NCBI GenBank assembly: GCA_016711485.1
Contig: JADJSX010000009.1
Span: 248,001 to 312,000, forward strand
Length of the DNA stretch: 64,000 nt
Source of the DNA: Leptospiraceae bacterium
GTDB lineage: Bacteria > Spirochaetota > Leptospiria > Leptospirales > Leptospiraceae
Direction: 5' to 3'
The translations under genes and the position numbers were made by a program. The notes under the pieces were generated by a model. The model saw only the letters and a list, made by a program, of their open reading frames with translations. It made no database searches and was not told the DNA's origin. This document shows positions 15,874 to 22,971 of the stretch, in pieces (the first letter of the stretch is position 1; every line of letters begins with the position of its first letter).

Positions 15874-17234
15874 TTCATTATAAAAAGCACAACAACAATA
15901 TGAAAGAAGCAAACAACAATATACCGCAACATTGGGAAATGAAGAAATTAGGAGAGCTTTGTTTTACCACAAGTGGAGGAACACCATACCGTGGGAATAG
16001 TAAATTCTATGAAGGGAATATACCTTGGGTAAAATCAGGAGAGCTAGATAAAGGATTAATTCTTGATACGGAAGAAAAAATTACAGAAGACGCAATTAAA
16101 AATTCTAGTGCGAAAATATTTCCTAAAGGAACATTATTAATTGCTCTCTATGGTGCGACTATTGGCAAATTAGCATTCCTTGGAATTGACGCAGCTACAA
16201 ATCAAGCGATATGCGGTATTCATAAAAGTGACCATATTGATTCCGTTTATCTCTATCATTTTTTATTTTATAAAAAGCCAAGCTTTATTAAGCAAAGTTT
16301 TGGTGGTGCACAACCAAATATAAGTCAGGCAATTTTAAAAGATTTAACAGTCCCCCTCCCACCTCTCCCCGAACAAGTCGCCATTGTAAACAAAATAGAA
16401 GAACTTTTCAGTGAATTAGAAAACGGGAAAGAACAACTATTAACCGCACAAAGGCAACTTAAGATATACCGCCAGAGTTTGTTGAAGGCAGCGTTTGAGG
16501 GACGGTTGACATCATCGGAATCGTCGGTAGGGACAGGTCGCGACCTGTCCCTACCGGAACAAAAAAAATCAAACAATATAAATACAATAACGGAAAACGA
16601 CAATTTACCTCAAGGATGGAAATTGGTTAAAATAGACTCTTTATTATCAGATAAAAAAAAGGGAATGACCACTGGACCATTTGGAACAATGCTAAAGAAA
16701 AGTGATTATCAAAAGCATGGTGTTCCAATTTTAGGTATTGAAAACATTGGCGAAGGAATCTTCCAAATGCCAAACCGGAATTTTCTTACAAAGGAAAAAG
16801 CAAAAGAACTCAAGAGTTTTACAGTAAAAGAAAACGACCTTATTATATCTCGTTCAGGAACAATTGGAGAAATTTGCCTTATACCAAAGAAAATGGAGAA
16901 TTCAGTAATATCTTCGAATTTAATGAAAGTTTCACTGAATCAGGAAGTCGTATATACTAAATTTTTCGTTTATCTCTTTCTTGGAGGTAAAGTAAGACAG
17001 CAAGTATTTGAACTTTGTAAAGGCTCTTCAAGAGCATTTCTAAATCAAACGATTCTAAATTCTTTAGATTTCCCTCTCCCACCACTCCAAGTCCAACAAG
17101 CGATAGTCGAAATACTTGAGAGCAAACTCACAGTATGCGACAAACTAGAAGAAACGATTAGCGAGAGTCTCAGGCAAACGGAAACACTTAGGCAGAGTAT
17201 ATTGAAGAAAGCGTTTGAGGGTAAACTTGTCTAG
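15870..17234 (+). CDS. hsdS: Type I restriction-modification specificity subunit HsdS
   Basis: 454 aa with two target-recognition domains. The first starts HWEMKKLGELCFTTSGGTPY and ends with LPPLPEQVAIVNKIEELF; the second starts GWKLVKIDSLLSDKKKG and ends with PLPPLQVQQAIVEILESKL. Each is followed by a helical spacer (RQSLLKAAFEGRL and RQSILKKAFEGKL). A palindrome is inserted in frame (SVGTGRDLSLPE) right after the first spacer, in the linker between the two domains, where length changes are known to alter recognition spacing in type I enzymes. Reading frame intact. The recognition sequence cannot be deduced. Confidence 0.93.
   Translation: MIHYKKHNNNMKEANNNIPQHWEMKKLGELCFTTSGGTPYRGNSKFYEGNIPWVKSGELDKGLILDTEEKITEDAIKNSSAKIFPKGTLLIALYGATIGKLAFLGIDAATNQAICGIHKSDHIDSVYLYHFLFYKKPSFIKQSFGGAQPNISQAILKDLTVPLPPLPEQVAIVNKIEELFSELENGKEQLLTAQRQLKIYRQSLLKAAFEGRLTSSESSVGTGRDLSLPEQKKSNNINTITENDNLPQGWKLVKIDSLLSDKKKGMTTGPFGTMLKKSDYQKHGVPILGIENIGEGIFQMPNRNFLTKEKAKELKSFTVKENDLIISRSGTIGEICLIPKKMENSVISSNLMKVSLNQEVVYTKFFVYLFLGGKVRQQVFELCKGSSRAFLNQTILNSLDFPLPPLQVQQAIVEILESKLTVCDKLEETISESLRQTETLRQSILKKAFEGKLV
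16526..16555. repeat. RAYT-associated palindrome 6, in the hsdS inter-domain linker
   Basis: GGTAGGGACAGGTCG plus its reverse complement; the outermost base pair differs from the other copies but is still paired, and pairing extends one base further on each side. Read as VGTGRDLSLP. Confidence 0.95.
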
Positions 17235-17246
17235 ATTAAGATTGAT

Positions 17247-17431
17247 AGGATTAACGGATTGAAGGATTAACTTTAATGACGAAGATTATCTTAATTACTA
17301 CATCCTATAATCTTAAAATCCTAGAAATCCTAATTCTGACAGTTGGAAGTAAAAGGTACTCTTAATGATAAAAAATACTTCAAGAACAAAATCCTGCCAA
17401 TCCTTAAATCCTGAAAATCAAGGTACTGACA
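17247..17431. repeat. AGGATTA-type inverted-repeat spacer 2
   Basis: The gap between hsdS and rhuM1 opens with AGGATTAACGGATTGAAGG and closes with AATCCTGCCAATCCTTAAAT, again a long-range inverted repeat, running up to the rhuM1 start. No gene in it. Confidence 0.7.
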
Positions 17432-18439
17432 ATGGAAGATAAAATAATTTTATACCAAAACACAGAAGGGAATGTTTCTATAAATGTTACCTATAACAAT
17501 GAAAGTTTCTGGCTTACACAAAAGGCTATGGCAGAGTTGTTCGGAGTAGAAGTACCTGCGATATCAAAGCATTTGGGTAATATTTATGAAAGTGGAGAAT
17601 TATCCGAGGAAGCAACTATTTCCATTTTGGAAACAGTTCAAAAAGAAGGCAACAGAGACGTAAGTCGGAAAAAGGAATTTTATAATCTCGATGCAATCAT
17701 TGCTGTAGGGTATCGAGTAAATTCAAAACAGGCTACACAATTTCGAATCTGGGCAACGAAGACATTAAGAGAATTTATAATTAAAGGTTTTGTTCTTAAC
17801 GATGAAATGTTAAAGAACGGTAAACCTTTTGGGCAAGACTATTTTGATGAATTACTTGAACGCATTAGGGAGATTCGCGCTAGTGAAAGAAGAGCCTATC
17901 AAAAACTGGCTGATATTTTCGAGCAATGTAGCTTTGATTATTCTCCCAAAGCAGAGGAAACAAAATTATTTTTCGCCATGGTGCAAAACAAACTTCATTT
18001 CGCAATCACCGGAAAAACTGCCGCTGAAATTATTAGTTCTAGAGCAGATAAAACAAAAGAACATATGGGTTTAACATCTTGGAAAAATTCACCTGCTGGG
18101 AAAATTCAAAAAAGCGATATTAAGATTGCAAAAAATTATTTAACGGAAACAGAAATTGGAGATTTGAATTTATTGGTTAGTGCCTATCTTGACTTGGCAG
18201 AATTTCAAGCTAGAAGAAAAACACTTATGTCAATGAAAGACTGGATAGAGCGCACCAATAAATTTTTAGAATCGAATAGTCTATCAGTGCTTGAAAATGC
18301 AGGTAGTATATCTCACGAGCAAGCTATAGAAAAAGCGGAAAAAGAATTTGAAACATTTAGAATAGAACAAGACAAAAATTATATTTCTGAATTTGATAAA
18401 GTAGTGGAATCCACAAAAAAGAAGAAAAAAAATGAGTAA
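17432..18439 (+). CDS. rhuM: RhuM family protein, paralogue 1
   Basis: 335 aa of the virulence RhuM family: SFWLTQKAMAELFGVEVPAI followed by KHLGNIYESGELSEEAT (DNA-binding-like N-terminus), then EFYNLDAIIAVGYRVNSKQA and FRIWATKTLREFIIKGF, the family core. These proteins often lie inside type I restriction operons; their biochemical role is not established. It overlaps the next gene by eight bases (ATGAGTAA), so translational coupling with hsdM was probably the original arrangement. About 50% similar by eye to the second copy at 18687-19718. Confidence 0.88.
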   Translation: MEDKIILYQNTEGNVSINVTYNNESFWLTQKAMAELFGVEVPAISKHLGNIYESGELSEEATISILETVQKEGNRDVSRKKEFYNLDAIIAVGYRVNSKQATQFRIWATKTLREFIIKGFVLNDEMLKNGKPFGQDYFDELLERIREIRASERRAYQKLADIFEQCSFDYSPKAEETKLFFAMVQNKLHFAITGKTAAEIISSRADKTKEHMGLTSWKNSPAGKIQKSDIKIAKNYLTETEIGDLNLLVSAYLDLAEFQARRKTLMSMKDWIERTNKFLESNSLSVLENAGSISHEQAIEKAEKEFETFRIEQDKNYISEFDKVVESTKKKKKNE

Positions 18440-18653
18440 CAACACCTCCTCCATAGTCTCAAAAGTCTGGTCGTTTTGTAATCCACTACGTGACGTAGGT
18501 GTGGGTTACGGCGATTATCCGGAACAACTAACGTATTTGCTATTCTTAAAGATGGCGGATGAATACAGTATAAGGCACCCATCTTATGCAATTAAAATAA
18601 TCCTTAAATCATGGAAATTAAGGTTAAGACAGAAAAAAGAAACCAAGTGGTGA
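18432..18653 (+). pseudogene. 5' remnant of an hsdM gene
   Basis: Encodes SIVSKVWSFCNPLRDVGVGY and on to FLKMADEYS, the HsdM N-terminus, then diverges into unrelated sequence and stops. Against the start of the full hsdM at 19821 the DNA differs at roughly one base in ten, so it is not a recent duplicate but the stump of a related allele. It suggests that rhuM2 plus hsdM replaced an earlier hsdM by recombination. Confidence 0.8.
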
Positions 18654-18665
18654 CAAATTGTCACC
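18649..18665. promoter_or_regulatory. Operator-like palindrome before rhuM2
   Basis: GGTGACAAATTGTCACC: perfect 8-bp arms around one central base, 21 bases ahead of the rhuM2 start and overlapping the stop of the hsdM remnant. A candidate protein-binding site, possibly for RhuM itself, which has a DNA-binding-like N-terminus. Inference only. Confidence 0.4.
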
Positions 18666-18686
18666 GACTGAAATTAGAGGTTCAAG

Positions 18687-19718
18687 ATGCCAAAAAAGAA
18701 AAAAGAAATCATCCCCAATAACAGCTTTACCGAGTTTCTGCTTTACACAACGCCAAATGGTAAAGTAAAACTAGAAATATTTTTGCGGGATGAAAATATC
18801 TGGCTGACTCAGGAAAAAATTGCCCTTCTGTTTGGGGTAAAGCGTCCGGCTATTACCAAGCACTTGAAGAATATTTTTGAAAGCGGTGAGCTAAGTGAAA
18901 ATTCAGTTAGTTCCATTTTGGAACATACTGCCGATGACGGGAAGACTTATAAGACGAAGTTTTATAACCTCGATGCAATCATCTCCGTTGGATACCGCGT
19001 AAATTCTGCTCAAGCTACCCATTTTAGAATCTGGGCAACCGAACGCTTGAAAGAGTATATCATCAAGGGTTTCACTATGGATGATGAAAGGCTCAAGAAT
19101 CCTAATAACATTTTTGGGAAAGATTATTTTGAAGAACAACTAGCTCGAATTAAGGACATTCGTTCTAGTGAAAGACGATTTTATCAGAAGATTACAGACA
19201 TCTATTCACAATGCAGTGCTGATTATACAAAGGACAGTGAGATTACAAAACAATTTTTTGCAACGATTCAGAATAAACTTCATTGGGCAATCACACATCA
19301 GACCGCCGCAGAAATTATTCATTCCCGTGCAGATAGCCAGAAGGATAATATGGGTTTGACCACATGGCAAAATTCTCCCTCAGGACAAATCAGAAAAACA
19401 GATGTAAGTGTTGCCAAGAATTATCTAAACGAAGAAGAATTAAAAGGACTCAATCAAATTGTTTCCATGTATCTGGATTATGCAGAATTGCAGGCTAATA
19501 ACCGTAAGCTTATGTATATGAAAGATTGGATAGAAAAACTAGATGCATTTTTACAATTCAATGAAAAAGATATTTTAATGAATACTGGAAAAGTAAGTGC
19601 TGAAATAGCTAGAACATTTGCCGAAAACGAATTCGAAAAATTCCGAGTGATACAAGATAGAATGCTCGAGAGCGATTTCGATAAAGAAATAAAGAAAAAC
19701 CAGGATTTACAGGATTAA
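18687..19718 (+). CDS. rhuM: RhuM family protein, paralogue 2
   Basis: 343 aa, same family and layout as the first copy: NIWLTQEKIALLFGVKRPAI, KFYNLDAIISVGYRVNSAQA, FRIWATERLKEYIIKGFTMD, SERRFYQKITDIYSQCSADY. A GAGG site precedes the ATG. Its last codons (QDLQD, stop) lie inside an AGGATTA repeat, so the C-terminus has been remodelled by that repeat. Two diverged rhuM genes in one restriction locus, separated only by an hsdM stump, point to merging of two related loci. Confidence 0.88.
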   Translation: MPKKKKEIIPNNSFTEFLLYTTPNGKVKLEIFLRDENIWLTQEKIALLFGVKRPAITKHLKNIFESGELSENSVSSILEHTADDGKTYKTKFYNLDAIISVGYRVNSAQATHFRIWATERLKEYIIKGFTMDDERLKNPNNIFGKDYFEEQLARIKDIRSSERRFYQKITDIYSQCSADYTKDSEITKQFFATIQNKLHWAITHQTAAEIIHSRADSQKDNMGLTTWQNSPSGQIRKTDVSVAKNYLNEEELKGLNQIVSMYLDYAELQANNRKLMYMKDWIEKLDAFLQFNEKDILMNTGKVSAEIARTFAENEFEKFRVIQDRMLESDFDKEIKKNQDLQD

Positions 19719-19798
19719 AGGATTCCCATGATTAGAAAAAATTTACTTACTGGGAAATCCTGCCAATCCTTTAATCCTAAAAATCCTAATTCAGACAA
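19699..19798. repeat. AGGATTAAAGGATT inverted-repeat spacer 3
   Basis: AGGATTAAAGGATT at 19711-19724 pairs with AATCCTTTAATCCT at 19765-19778. Further GGATT/AATCC motifs on both sides extend the pairing. It covers the rhuM2 stop and the gap before hsdM. Confidence 0.8.
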
Positions 19799-19820
19799 TG
19801 TATTACAATAAAGGAAACAT

Positions 19821-20444
19821 ATGACACAAAACACATCCTCCATCGTCTCAAAAGTCTGGTCGTTTTGTAATCCGCTACGTGACGTAGGAGTGGGTTACGG
19901 CGATTATCTGGAACAACTAACGTATTTGCTATTTTTAAAAATGGCGGATGAATATAGTAAGCCTCCGCACAATCGGAAATTAAATATCCCAAAAGCATAT
20001 AACTGGGAAAGTTTGATTTCCAAAAAAGGAGCAGAGTTAGAAGTTCATTATGCAACACTCCTTCGAGAGTTAAGCACACAGAAAGGAATTTTAGGACAGA
20101 TATTTGTAAAGAGTCAGAATAAAATCCAAGACCCTGCGATGCTTGCAAAAGTAATTGATATGATTAACAGTGAGAACTGGCTTGTCATGGGTGCAGATGT
20201 TAAGGGAGATATTTACGAAGGACTGCTGGAACTTGATGCTGAAGAAAATAAAAAGTTAACTGGTCAAGTTTTCCTACCTAGACCATTAATGGTAGCTATG
20301 ACACAATGTCTAAATATCGAACCTAAAAAAAAATCGCTGATCCGTATTGTGGAACCGGCAGATTATTTATTACTGCTTATAAAGAGATCACCAAAAAAAT
20401 CTAGATCGAGAAGCAAATCAATTTTTGAAATTCCAAACTTTTAA
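19821..20444 (+). CDS. hsdM: Type I modification methylase HsdM, part 1 (frameshifted)
   Basis: HsdM N-terminal helical domain and the start of the methylase domain: SIVSKVWSFCNPLRDVGVGY, GDIYEGLLELDAEENKKLTG, FLPRPLMVAMTQCLNIEPKK. An AAGGA precedes the ATG. The frame is lost in a run of nine A at about 20326. With one more A it reads KIADPYCGTGRLFITAY, the SAM-binding motif I, and a second loss at about 20395 (seven A, eight needed) follows. As given, this piece ends in shifted sequence. HsdM methylates adenine at the site set by HsdS and is needed for host protection. Confidence 0.88.
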   Translation: MTQNTSSIVSKVWSFCNPLRDVGVGYGDYLEQLTYLLFLKMADEYSKPPHNRKLNIPKAYNWESLISKKGAELEVHYATLLRELSTQKGILGQIFVKSQNKIQDPAMLAKVIDMINSENWLVMGADVKGDIYEGLLELDAEENKKLTGQVFLPRPLMVAMTQCLNIEPKKKSLIRIVEPADYLLLLIKRSPKKSRSRSKSIFEIPNF

Positions 20445-21018
20445 GGGTTGGGAAATTTCGCCTGAGTTAAATCGTCTTGGATTAATGAATTGTATTTTGA
20501 ATAACATTTCAGATATTTCTTCTGAGCATTTTGTCTATCGGCAAGATGCGTTATCCTCTCCTCCAGCGGAAACATTTGATTATGTGCTTTGCGGTCCTCC
20601 TTTTGGAAAGAAAAGTAGCCAGACATTTACCAATGATGATGGTGAACAAGAAAAAGATGACCTGACTTATAATCGTCAGGATTTTTGGGAGACAACAAGC
20701 AATAAACAATTAAACTTCGTTCAACATATCCGCACAATGTTAAAGACAACAGGACAAGCGGCGGTAGTTGTGCCGGATAACGTATTATTTGAAGGTGGTG
20801 TTGGGGAGAAGATTCGTAAAAAGTTATTAGCCGTTACTGACCTGCATACTATCTTACGTTTACCTACTGGAATATTTTATGCCAACGGGGTAAAGGCTAA
20901 TGTAATCTTCTTTGATAACAAACCTGCAAACAAAGACCCCTGGACAAAAGAAATCTGGGTTTATGATTATAGAACTAACGTTCATCATACACTCAAAAAA
21001 AAAACCTCTCAAGTTTGA
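20425..21018 (+). CDS. hsdM: Type I modification methylase HsdM, part 2 (frameshifted)
   Basis: The methylase core: FKGWEISPELNRLGLMNC, then FDYVLCGPPFGKK (an NPPF-type catalytic motif in which Asn is replaced by Cys-Gly-PPF spelling), PDNVLFEGGVGEKIRKKLL, LRLPTGIFYANGVKANVIFF. The Met at 20425 is probably internal. The frame is lost again at a run of ten A around 20995-21004; nine A would continue as TLKKKPLKFEDLKDF. Motif IV is normally NPPF/Y; GPPF here is worth checking since that Asn/Asp is catalytic. Confidence 0.85.
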   Translation: MKFQTFKGWEISPELNRLGLMNCILNNISDISSEHFVYRQDALSSPPAETFDYVLCGPPFGKKSSQTFTNDDGEQEKDDLTYNRQDFWETTSNKQLNFVQHIRTMLKTTGQAAVVVPDNVLFEGGVGEKIRKKLLAVTDLHTILRLPTGIFYANGVKANVIFFDNKPANKDPWTKEIWVYDYRTNVHHTLKKKTSQV

Positions 21019-21304
21019 AGACCTAAAAGATTTTATTACCTGCTACAATCCTACTAATAGAAGCAAACGCAAAGAAACCTTTCACCCGGAAAAAAATCCA
21101 GAAGGTAGATGGAGAAAGTTTTCTTATGAAGAAATCATTGCACGCGATAAAACTAGTTTAGATATTACTTGGTTAAAAGATAAGTCTCTTGCGGACTTGG
21201 ATAATATTCCTGATCCAGATGTAATCGCGGATGATATTATTGAGAATTTAGAAGCTGGTCTTGCTAGCTTTCGGGAGATTATGACTAGAGTGGGTGGGAA
21301 GTAG
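20912..21304 (+). CDS. hsdM: Type I modification methylase HsdM, part 3 (frameshifted)
   Basis: Only from about 20999 is this the hsdM frame: PLKFEDLKDFITCYNPTNRS, SYEEIIARDKTSLDITWLKD, and the C-terminal NLEAGLASFREIM helix. The earlier codons are out-of-frame overlap with part 2. Together the three parts would make an HsdM of about 490 residues, a normal length, if three A-run errors or mutations are corrected. Confidence 0.75.
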   Translation: MITNLQTKTPGQKKSGFMIIELTFIIHSKKKPLKFEDLKDFITCYNPTNRSKRKETFHPEKNPEGRWRKFSYEEIIARDKTSLDITWLKDKSLADLDNIPDPDVIADDIIENLEAGLASFREIMTRVGGK

Positions 21305-21469
21305 TAAAGAATATATTTCTCTTGATTCAAAAGATTTCCATGCTAAATTAAGATAGAATAAAGAAGGTTCCTTTTATTATTCAACAACGTTGATTAGATA
21401 AGAATTGAATGCCTAGTATTTTGTAAGCCAAATCACCATTCTCCTCACTCCCTTAGGTCGTTCGGATAT
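21305..21469. other. Gap between hsdM and the tRNA fragment
   Basis: AT-rich, no gene seen. It ends in sequence unrelated to tRNA-Leu (TTCGGATAT) just before the tRNA 3'-end match begins, marking the inner side of the presumed attachment repeat. Confidence 0.4.
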
Positions 21470-21506
21470 GGGTTCGACCCCCGCCTTAGGTACCATTGTT
21501 AACTTC
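21470..21506 (+). other. tRNA-Leu 3'-end fragment, presumed attachment-site repeat
   Basis: 37 bases, beginning GGGTTCGACCCCCGCC and running through the tRNA-Leu T-arm, acceptor 3' strand, CCA and TTGTTAACTTC. It matches 27704-27740 and 27978-28014 (minus strand) with one mismatch. The rest of a tRNA is absent. With the 8708-21598 segment turned back to its inferred original orientation, this repeat becomes direct to those at 27.7-28.0 kb, as expected for attL/attR of a tRNA-targeted island. Confidence 0.7.
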
Positions 21507-21509
21507 TGA

Positions 21510-21598
21510 TTATACGCTAATAATAATTTTAAAGACTGTATCGTTTCCATTTTTTATGACTTCAAAACTATTATTTTTCTTTTGAGTGAGCATTTTAA
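21510..21598 (-). pseudogene. Displaced 3' end of the histidine kinase gene
   Basis: Reading minus strand from the TTAA at 21598: after FGLNLI (from 7369) it gives KMLTQKKNNSFEVIKNGN and then DTVFKIIISV and a stop at 21510. It corresponds to the C-terminal strand of HATPase domains, as in the paralogue ending LQIERTNGARITLQFKI. This shows that the flank of IS copy 2 originally followed 7371. Confidence 0.85.
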
Positions 21599-21677
21599 TG
21601 CGACTTTGTCATCTTAAAGGGCTATTAAAATTCCATCAAGGTGTTTTAGGAAAATACTAGGATCTAAAGTAGCGAGT

Positions 21678-22061
21678 TCAATTATTCTTTTTTTCAAATA
21701 AATCCTGCATACAGTTTGAACGTCTCCAAAGGTCAATCGTTTTTTTTACGAATTCCTTGATTGCTTTTCCATGTTGTAGCCATTGCATCATGCTGTAGGT
21801 TACTATGCATAATGTCCAATGTCGAAGAATTCTATCCATACTCCGTACTTGATATTCGTCTGCACCTAGAAAGTCTTTTACTTCTCTATAGAATACTTCT
21901 ATCCAATTCCGTCTATGATAGTAGCGGATAACAGTGTCATCGCGCAATTCAGTTGCATTGGAAATAAAATAACTTACCTCTGCATTTGCCCAATCACCAA
22001 TTCTATCAGTTTCAATTATCACTCTTCTTTTTCCACTTAATCCTTTTACTTTTAAATCCAT
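21678..22061 (-). CDS. IS701-family transposase, C-terminal part (copy 2)
   Basis: Reads through GKRRVIIETDRIGDW and HRRNWIEVFYREVKDFLGAD (catalytic Glu) to FEKKNN, the intact form of the transposase C-terminus. Separated from 22167-22868 by two compensating indels (an extra A after FPNDLK and one C fewer in the run near 22117), so only a short middle stretch is out of frame. Confidence 0.85.
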   Translation of the reverse strand: MDLKVKGLSGKRRVIIETDRIGDWANAEVSYFISNATELRDDTVIRYYHRRNWIEVFYREVKDFLGADEYQVRSMDRILRHWTLCIVTYSMMQWLQHGKAIKEFVKKTIDLWRRSNCMQDLFEKKNN

Positions 22062-22166
22062 CCTAACAAAATAAATTTTCTTGTTCGAACCATCTGATAA
22101 TTTAATATCAAGGGGCGAAATGCGTCAGGCTCTATGAGTGTAAGTAACTCACTTATCTTGTGCTCA

Positions 22167-22868
22167 CTACTTTTTTAAATCATTAGGAAATTTGTAAAAT
22201 ATATTTCGATTACTTTTAATTGATACAATATACTTCAAACCTTTAGCCTCTAAATAGTCAGTAAAATTAGGGCTAGAACCATACCATGCATCTGCAACAA
22301 CGAATTCAAATTTGATTCCTCGTCGAATAGCTTCTTCTATTAGAAAAATCGCAATCTCTATCTTTGTTGTAAATTTTTGTTCTTCTTTGGTTTTAGTTTT
22401 ATCTTCGGGTATAAATTCTTTTATATCTAATGGCATATGCTTGAACTCACTCACTAAATGTGAGGTTACGAATACGTTGCCATTAGCCACTTTTCCAACT
22501 TGACCAATATATTGATGCCCAACGCCTTCTGTCGAATTGCCTCTTTTAAGAACACCAGAATCATCAATGACTAATATCGCTTTCTTTGTCGGATAAGAGT
22601 TACTATGCTCTCGCATAAAGTTAATACGTATCTCATTCATATCCTTCTTATCCCAAGGAGAAGTTGTAATGAAATGATGGAGATTTTGATAATCCTGATC
22701 TATTATCGTTTCGGAAATCCGCTCAATATTTTTCCGTTTTATCTCTGAACTAAAACCTTTTAAGGTCTTCTCAAAATATTCTTTTTGCTCTTTCCTTACC
22801 CATAATGGATCGAAAGAATTTATATACTCGCTAAATAAATCGGAATGCTCGTTAAGTATGAAATCCAC
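22167..22868 (-). CDS. IS701-family transposase, N-terminal part (copy 2)
   Basis: Identical to the copy 1 transposase up to FPNDLK, with both Asp motifs (LVIDDSGVLKRG, FVVADAWYGSS), then a premature stop because the A run has six instead of five. Not expected to be active as sequenced. Confidence 0.88.
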   Translation of the reverse strand: MDFILNEHSDLFSEYINSFDPLWVRKEQKEYFEKTLKGFSSEIKRKNIERISETIIDQDYQNLHHFITTSPWDKKDMNEIRINFMREHSNSYPTKKAILVIDDSGVLKRGNSTEGVGHQYIGQVGKVANGNVFVTSHLVSEFKHMPLDIKEFIPEDKTKTKEEQKFTTKIEIAIFLIEEAIRRGIKFEFVVADAWYGSSPNFTDYLEAKGLKYIVSIKSNRNIFYKFPNDLKK

Positions 22869-22971
22869 ACGAACAATATTATAAATCCTTTCTTTTGTAC
22901 AATCTTTATTTCAACTCCGACTTGACAAAGTAGCATTAATATATGATGTAACTTTTTATAAATGTGTTGCT

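Larger units (their letters stand above)
21599..22935 (-). mobile_element. IS701-family insertion sequence, copy 2 (1337 bp)
   Basis: Same element as 7372-8707 in opposite orientation, bounded by TTAA at 21595-21598 and 22936-22939. In my comparison every difference to copy 1 is a homopolymer length change (A5/A6, C5/C4, A4/A5, A9/A8, A6/A7). Its outer flanks are the kinase 3' end and the 3' part of the zinc-ribbon gene. Confidence 0.92.
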
